64,000 nucleotides of DNA. Source: Phyllostachys edulis (lineage: Eukaryota > Streptophyta > Magnoliopsida > Poales > Poaceae). Made by a program: the position numbers and the translations under genes. The number at the start of each line of letters is the position of its first letter. Positions within the stretch are counted from its first letter, which is position 1. The notes under the pieces were generated by a model, which was not told the origin of the DNA, searched no databases, and was given only the letters and a program-made list of their open reading frames with translations. The stretch covers positions 50,347,268 to 50,411,267 of the forward strand of contig CM070566.1 in NCBI GenBank assembly GCA_036346405.1, in the 5' to 3' direction. This document shows, piece after piece, positions 58,039-64,000 of the stretch.

Positions 58039-59215
58039 AAAGCATCTAGGCCCCTAAAAATTGTTTGGTAATTAATGATAATATGTGAATATAGGATTAA
58101 CATGTTTATTGAGTATTTACAAGGTTAAATCCCATTGGTGAACTTATTGGTGCAAAGTTGCATGCAAATGGACTACATAAAGATCTCTTGGCTCAAAGAC
58201 AAGGTACAAGTAATCTATGTTCTTTTTTCTATTTTACCGGTCTTAGGAGTTTTGGTTGGAAGACCGAGTTATAGGATAAATGCCGTACTATTAAGAGGGA
58301 TCATGGCTAGTAGCTTGATAGCATGTTCTTGTGCCATATGGATCAATTTAGGATCATGCATGCATTTGAATTTGAACATAAAATTGAATTTAAAAGTTTT
58401 AAGTGCTTCTGTCCAAAATCGGTAGTACCGCAGTTATAATTGCGGTCATACCGCTTGGTACGGTATGAAGCGGTACGACTGGACCTTACTTGATGGTAGT
58501 ACCGTATTTTGAAGGGAACAGCCAACTGAGCGCACATGCGGAACGACCGGCTCCTTGAGCGGTACTACCGCATTGCGATCATTCCGTTTTTTAGTTGGCG
58601 GTTCAAGAAAACCAGAAGCAATGCAATTTGCCTCAGAACCACTCGTGGAAATCGATCGTACCGCTCGTGAGAATCGGTTGTACCGAAATGTATGAGGCGG
58701 TTCAATAAAAACAGTACAAGTGTAAATCTGCTCAAAAACTCTTTCTGGAAATCGGACGTTCCGCGCTTAGGAACAGTTGTACCGCTATGCGGTCATTCCG
58801 ATTTTTACATGGTGGTATAAAATTCCGAACACTTGTATCTTTCAACGATTTGTGAAACCCTTGATCGGTTGTACCTTTCGTAAAAAGCAATACGACAAGA
58901 ACCAGCGGACGTACCACACCTTAGTTGGCGGTCGTTCCGACTGGGATTTCTAATGGCTATATTGTGTATTTTTAGTAACTGTTCTAGCCGTTGGTATGCT
59001 TTCGATCTAAAGTGCGGTCGTCTGCTTCGTTGCGATCTTGATCGTTCGATTTTCACTGAAGAGTTAGGGTTTGGTCCCCAACGGTCATAATTATTGGTGG
59101 GGGGTTATAAATACACCCCCAACTGCTCTAGTAAAGGCTGCTAGTGCCCATTTAACATCTATAGAGCCTTGAGAGCTTTGTGTATTCACTCAACACTCAA
59201 AAACACTCTCCCTTT
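58039..59215 (+). mobile_element. LTR related to the 16.7-kb copia, inserted in gag, 3' end lost
   Basis: Begins TGAAAGCATCTAGGCCCC like the two sirevirus LTRs and follows them closely for the first 350 bp. Many CGGTA.TACCG palindromes then occur (58420-58960), and TATAAATA lies at 59106-59113. The shared LTR tail after the TATA box is missing, with the match ending near 59215. It is therefore a truncated LTR, older and more diverged than the pair at 18-35 kb. Confidence 0.75.
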
Positions 59216-59269
59216 TATAAGCCCCATGGTTGGCATGGTGTTATTAATTTCATGCAAAGTAGAGAGTCC

Positions 59270-59860
59270 TGTCTTTTAATTCTGAAAAGCAGAGGAGGTA
59301 GAGTGTTGTCATGTCGATCTGGAAAGCTGGCGAGGCATAGTGTTGTCACGTCTTACTTTGCAGTGAGAAGTCATGGCTTGCTTTGTAGAGTGCTGTCTTA
59401 TCGGTTTGAAAAGCTGGCGAGGCAGAGTGTTGTCACGTCTTTCTTTGCAGAGTCTTGTCTTTTTAGTCATAAAAGCTGGCGAGGTGGTCAGGGTTGTCAA
59501 GTCGATCTGAAAAGCCTTAGCTTAACCCTAAACTCTAAACTGCACAAAGCTGTCTCCTTTGGTCTTATCACTGCGCAAAGCTGCCCCGTGTGGTCTTGTC
59601 AACGCGCAAAAGCCGCCCGTGTGGTCTTGTCACTTTGCGAAAAGTCTGTCTCCTTTGGTCTTATCAACTGCGCAAAGTCGCCTCGTCTCGTCTTGTCATT
59701 TGCGCAAGGTCAGTATCCTTCGTCTTGTCCTTTGCGCAAAAGTCGCCTCGTCTGGTCTTGTCATCGCGCAAAGTCAGTGTCCTTCGTCTTATCATTTGCG
59801 CAAAGTCGCCTCGTTTGGTCTTGTCTCTGCGCCAGCGTCAAATTATCTGGTCTTGTCATC
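59270..59860. repeat. Tandem-repeat arrays upstream of GRF-like gene II
   Basis: The first part has 25-bp units around TCACGTCTTACTTTGCAG and AAAGCTGGCGAGGC words. The second part (59550-59850) has about nine 29-35-bp units around GGTCTTGTCATTTGCGCAAAGTCG. Both unit types resemble those at 47345-47660. A TATA box follows the array. Confidence 0.78.
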
Positions 59861-59901
59861 GCAAGCTAATACATTACCGCTTTGTTAGCCTCCCCATGGG
59901 C

Positions 59902-59910
59902 TATAAAATA
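59902..59910 (+). promoter_or_regulatory. TATA box of GRF-like gene II
   Basis: CTATAAAATACAC, about 160-180 bases upstream of the coding frame and directly after the tandem array. Confidence 0.5.
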
Positions 59911-59985
59911 CACACCCCACACCAAAGTAGGACCACTCGACCCTTGAAATCGTGAGGAAGAAGAACCTTCTCCGTCTTCTGATAA

Positions 59986-60596
59986 TATACGATTGTAGAC
60001 GCCCAGGGACCAGTCCAACCGGGGTCGTCGAAGCCAGACCTTCTCCTGGAAAGGAGGGATGACTTCAGCGCTAACTACTGGTTGATGCCGAACAAGCGTG
60101 CTCAACCGGTATGGCCGAAATGCAGACACAGGGAGGACACTATCGTGCAAGTCATAGACTGCCTTTTCGATGGTGGACGGTGTTTCTTCCGATGCCCATA
60201 CTCTGGGGTAAATAGTTTTGTTCATGTTACTGCTAATACATCCTCCATACTAATCGTCCCTTGCAGCAGATGGCGAAATGCAACTTTACCCGCTGGATCG
60301 ATCCTCCCCACGCTTACTATGTTGCGAGGCACGTGGATATATTGTAGAACCGAATCTTTGATTTGGAGGCGCAAATTAACGATCTCAAGGAGCAAAATGA
60401 TGACCTCCGCCAACAGATGCAGCGCGAGAGGGGCAACGAGGAGGTCGTGAACATAGGAAGTTCCTATGATCTCGGATGCTGCTGTGCCAACCCTAGCTAC
60501 ATATGTGTGTGCCACTACAACGACGGCCAGCCATGTCCGAGGCGCCCAACTGGAGAAAACTCTATGTGGGTAGAGAGAGGCACCTTCTACAATTAG
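59986..60596 (+). pseudogene. GRF-zinc-finger-like TE accessory protein, module II, one stop
   Basis: Exon 1 is open from 59986 to 60207. It reads FSANYWLMPNKRAQPVWP, then KCRHREDTIVQ and a GRF-type core, DGGRCFFRCPYS. A 59-bp intron (60208-60266) leads to a second exon, MAKCNFTRWIDPPHAYYVAR, then NRIFDLEAQINDLKEQ and a Cys-rich end, CCCANPSYICVCHYNDG, to TAG at 60594-60596. C...RCP...CNFTRW is the GRF zinc-finger pattern, common in plant TE proteins that also have a coiled coil. One in-frame TAG sits just before NRIFDLE, where related proteins usually have Gln, so a single CAG-to-TAG change would explain it. The start codon is unclear (ATG at 60085 or upstream). Confidence 0.65.
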
Positions 60597-60913
60597 GCAC
60601 GGGCGGAGAAGCTGGTACGTCAGTAGTCTTCCCTTCTGTACGCACTTATGTTGAATCTCTTAAAGCATGTAACTAAATGGTGGACGCGTTATTGCGTTTG
60701 CCTTTTATCGAGTTGATATGTTGCATCGTCGTGTCGCATGCTTTAAGTTATAGGCGTTGATATGCATTGAACAAACTCATTCGTGTAATGCAAGGATACG
60801 CGGTAGTTGATCCATTCATGAAGGACTGCGATGCATAGGTAAATAGTGGATATTACAATCTCATTACAACTGAACTTCTAATTGGTAGGAATAAGAAATA
60901 ATAGTACAACACA

Positions 60914-63544
60914 CTAAAACTCATGGTCCTCGCTCCGCCGCCGCCCGACGCCAGAGTCGCTCAGAAGGAATGTGAACCTGTCAGGGGAGTGCCGTGCCTC
61001 TCGAAAGTCGTAGTGGGACTGTTGCGTGGGAGGCTGCGTGGGAGGCGGTGTCACATAGAACTTAGGGAGTCCGGTAAGACTAGAGCATATCGCCCACCCA
61101 CTCGTCCTGCAGAAATGGCACTAACGCATTAGGGCAGATGTTATAACCTTTGCAATCGTAGTCATGTTGGAAAGGATGTACCCCCGGAGTCGGAAATGCG
61201 GACTGCGATCCTTGGCCTTCATATCCCAATTGGTCACTCGGACACAATAGTCGATTGGGCTCGTGAGTTTACCGTGGCGTGTAATAGGAAGATTGAATTA
61301 AATGCGTTCTGGCGCACTGTGTATGTGGTGTCGCGGACGATGATGCTCCGATGTCGGCGCGAAATAGTGCATGATGCTTGCTTGAGCATTGCGCGGACCA
61401 CGGGTTGCCCTCATGCCCCGATGCAAACGTGGGAAACGCCTCGTCTGGGCCACAGAAATTTGGGGCGAAGTTAGGTTATTGTCTCAAGTCCGATCTGTGT
61501 CGGCCCCGTGACGACGGGCGGTACAAGTTTGTCACGTCACAAGTGCTGAAAGAACAAACGGAAGTGAGATATATGTTACAAATAAGGGCACGTGCAAATA
61601 GTTAGGACAACAAATCGTAATTGACATGCCGCTTGCCCGAGGCCAAGGCCGAGGCGCGTGGAGGAAGAGCGACGGTAGCTAGGTCGACTCCTGGAGTGCG
61701 ACGGACGTCTGAGCGGTGGTGCGGAGGAGTCTTGAGGCGGTCTTGAGGCGGTGGGGAAGGAGGTTGTTCTTAGTGTCCGCGTCATCGTCACCCAGCTACG
61801 TCGCTGCGCCAACCACAAGTCATGTTCCTGATTGCCACTGCCGAGTCATCATAGACGCGTCTCAGCATACCTAGGAACTGAGAGGAGCTGCTAGTCCTCC
61901 CACGTCGTAGACCCTAGGCAGCCTCGCTATTGATACTCTGAAGGCGGTCTAACTGTAAGGAAACCGAGAATAAGTGAGACGTGTTTCCCGTGCAAAAAAA
62001 CTGCGAAGAATATTTTACCGTCTCGTCTTGGCGTGCCGCTCGATGCGTGTCAGGACCTGCTCGTACAGCGGCGTCGTGCGTGACCTCCGTAGGGCGCTGT
62101 GGCGGCGCACCAGTAAGGCTGCTCCTGGTGCGCGGAATGTACCATGTCAAGTACGCAATGTATGTCTCGATGTCGTACGGTCGTGCCTCCTGCACGACGT
62201 CGATCGCCGCCCTCTCGGCCCACAGCGTCGTCCACGGTAGATGTGTCTCCCTCCAGTCGTCGCTCTTCCGCCCTTGCCTCGTTTGCCTGCAGGTGAATTT
62301 GGACAATAGGCAATCGAAAAAAAGAGATGCAGCAAACAGGAAAACAAAGTAACAACATACCTGTGGCCCTTCGCTACAAGAGGTCGTCCCGGAGGCGGTG
62401 GCACTTGCTGGTAAAGCCCGAACTGTCTCATGACCCGCTGTGGTGAGTACGGCTCGACCATCTGGGAGAACACTAGATGGCAGGTCGTCATTCAGTACGT
62501 GTAGTCCTGACTGCACTGAGAGGTCAAGCCATACGGGGCCGTCTCCACAATGATCTGTGTAGACCATGGGAAGCATATGACCGCCACCTCATGCAGAGTC
62601 TCGAACTGGTTGTGGAACTCAGGGTAGACGCGCCTCGGCCTCTCCCTAGCCCACCCTAGCCGAGCACGTGTCCAGCAAGTGCCCATTGTGGGCCCCTCAG
62701 CGGTCGTCGGCATCTCCCGCACCGTAAAACTTCGGGATGTGTTCATACGGGTGCACGGCCGTCTTGAAATCTGAGCGACCAACCGAAGTGCTCCCACGAC
62801 CACAGCTGCAAGAGGATGTAGCATACTGCGAGGACTGGTTCCCCGGCCGTACTGCGCTGTGAGGCATCACACAAGCCTCGGTACATGGCGCAAAAGCACC
62901 GGAGCCCCAATCATCTTCTTGGCACCTCGTCGGTCGGCCAACGCCCAAAGAAGATGGATGTAGCTAGGGCGCACCCAATCTCCTTGAGTCGAAGGAAACA
63001 GGACCCACCCAAAGAGGAAGAGCAGGTACGCAAGGAAGTGTGTCCGTACGACCTGCTGGGTCGCGTGTACGGGGCAGACCCTGTACCGTCGTAGCCACGA
63101 ATGTAGCACACCTGATATGTTCTGCGGGATCGGGTGACCGAACCTCTCAGCCATGCGCACCTTCCAGTCTGGTCGCCTGGGAGGTGGCACTATTGCATGA
63201 CCCCGCAGTGGTAGTCCTGTAAGCATAGCGACGTCCTGCTAAGTAATGGTCATCTCCCCCCACCGAAAGTGGAAGGTGTGCGTTTCCGGTTTCCAACGGT
63301 CCACGAGTGCGGACAATAGTGGCACATAAAACTGAAACGCGTGGTCCAGGTCCAACAGGCGGGCAATGGGCAAAAGCCCGGTGTCCCGTGATGGGGACGT
63401 CTGCCGGGTCCAAAGGCCGTGCTCTCAGGACTCGAGGACAAAGCTCGGAGGGCCCCCGTCGGATGACCACGTGTGGCATCGATGTCTCCGATCCCACTGT
63501 GGGTCAAGCAGCTCGTACGTGACGTCGTCTGCAGGCTGCGCCAT
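60914..63544 (-). pseudogene. Plant mobile domain (PMD) protein, module II, broken
   Basis: ATG at 63544 opens MAQPADDVTYELLDPQWDRR, the usual PMD start. The same frame runs past a TGA (after SFVLES) to LLPIARLLDLDHAFQFYVPL, LSALVDRWKPETHTFHFRWG, a TAG, then QDVAMLTGLPLRGHAI and THFLAYLLFLFGWVLFPSTQ. Frame slips near 62890 bring VCYILLQLWSWEHFG into a new frame. MVEPYSPQRVMRQFGLYQ (62420), an intron at about 62290-62360, and RAAIDVVQEARPYDIETYIA (62190) follow. The tail continues with stops to SSQFLGMLRRVYDD, and a Pro/Gln-rich end (TPPPTQPPTQQSHYDF) reaches TAG at 60914. It lies tail-to-tail with GRF-like gene II, 318 bp apart. The limits of the last exons are uncertain. Confidence 0.68.
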
Positions 63545-63599
63545 CTCCTGAGATACGTACAAGAACAAGTTAGTGTGTAAATAAAAGAGTACGTACAAA

Positions 63600-63840
63600 T
63601 AAGCAAAACGAAAGCGAAACATATAGCATACATACACAACAAACAAATGACAAGAACCATTCTCCGACACATTCCAACATATAGAACATGATTACACTTA
63701 ACGAGAGTGCGTAAGAACGCATTACAACAAACATACAGTATACATAGGCAACAAACATATGACAACAGCCATTGTCCGACACATTCCAACACATACAACA
63801 CAATAACGCCTAACACATTACAACAAACATATAGCATACA
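63600..63840. repeat. Direct repeat between transposase and PMD genes
   Basis: A unit of about 115 bp containing AACAAACATATGACAA, CATT.TCCGACACATTCCAAC and ACATATAGCATACATA occurs twice, with a third partial copy. It lies in the short spacer between the transposase 3' end and the PMD start, where the promoter of the PMD gene should be. Confidence 0.7.
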
Positions 63841-63856
63841 TATATAGGTGATGAAA

Positions 63857-64000
63857 CTACGGTGCATTGCTTGACCCAGGCCTGTTCGTGCAGGTGGCGA
63901 ACGAGTGGCCAATCGTCTTGCAGAGTCTACATCTCGGGCGCCTAGCCCGTTGCCTACGCTGGCTATCATCCATGTCGTTACGGATGCGGCGGGACTGTCG
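63857..64000 (-). CDS. Mutator-like transposase, C-terminal end (partial), module II
   Basis: The last 47 codons of a gene entering from the right edge: RRIRNDMDDSQRRQRARRP, then a CCHC zinc knuckle, CRLCKTIGHSFATC, and the end RPGSSNAP followed by TAG at 63857. RIRNDMD also occurs at the end of the module I transposase (near 47900), linking the two modules. A C-terminal zinc knuckle after the SWIM finger is usual in MULE transposases. No stop interrupts this short part. Confidence 0.68.
   Translation of the reverse strand, partial: RQSRRIRNDMDDSQRRQRARRPRCRLCKTIGHSFATCTNRPGSSNAP

Overview
The window is nuclear DNA of a plant, almost certainly a grass (Poaceae). Host genes have GT-AG introns and GC-rich first exons, and more than half of the sequence is nested plant transposons: sirevirus-type Ty1/copia, gypsy-like LTRs, a CACTA element, Mutator-like elements (MULEs) and MITEs. 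The species cannot be named from sequence alone. No bacterial genes, CRISPR arrays, rRNA or tRNA genes were seen. Exon models below were built by reading splice sites and reading phase by hand.

Host genes, all on the minus strand: (1) 1-4998, the 5' part (six exons) of a PELP1/RIX1-like pre-rRNA-processing protein that runs off the left edge; (2) 7460-9078 and 15268-16785, two tandem polyol/monosaccharide transporter genes of the MFS sugar-porter family, differing by one intron; (3) 41086-43514, a complete 68-residue SERP/RAMP4-type ER membrane protein whose first coding exon is only the ATG. A broken host-like exon lies at 5191-5376.

Transposon layout: 9716-14742 is a non-autonomous CACTA element with a 3-bp GTG target duplication, three arrays of a short inverted motif, a candidate gypsy-type solo LTR and a small broken ORF. 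From 17.8 to 40.2 kb lies a small inverted-repeat element split by two later insertions. The first is a 16.7-kb sirevirus-like copia (18110-34811, TSD GCGCG) with an intact 1051-codon pol ORF and an extra 498-codon ORF. The second is a candidate 4.1-kb solo LTR (34953-39040, flanked by CGGGC). Inside the copia sits a decayed, 3'-truncated second copia (about 20476-26795). Two MITEs with 9- and 11-bp target duplications lie at 43.8-45.4 kb.

The right third (45.8-64 kb) holds two related, decayed modules. Each combines a Mutator-type transposase, a plant-mobile-domain (PMD) protein and a small protein resembling a GRF zinc finger. In both, the GRF-like gene adjoins arrays of the same two short tandem repeats. 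This recurring gene set is the best candidate for an under-described system, although every copy here carries stop codons or frameshifts. Between the modules lie an AT-rich stretch with no recognisable genes, the 5' end of a third copia, and an LTR related to the 16.7-kb element.
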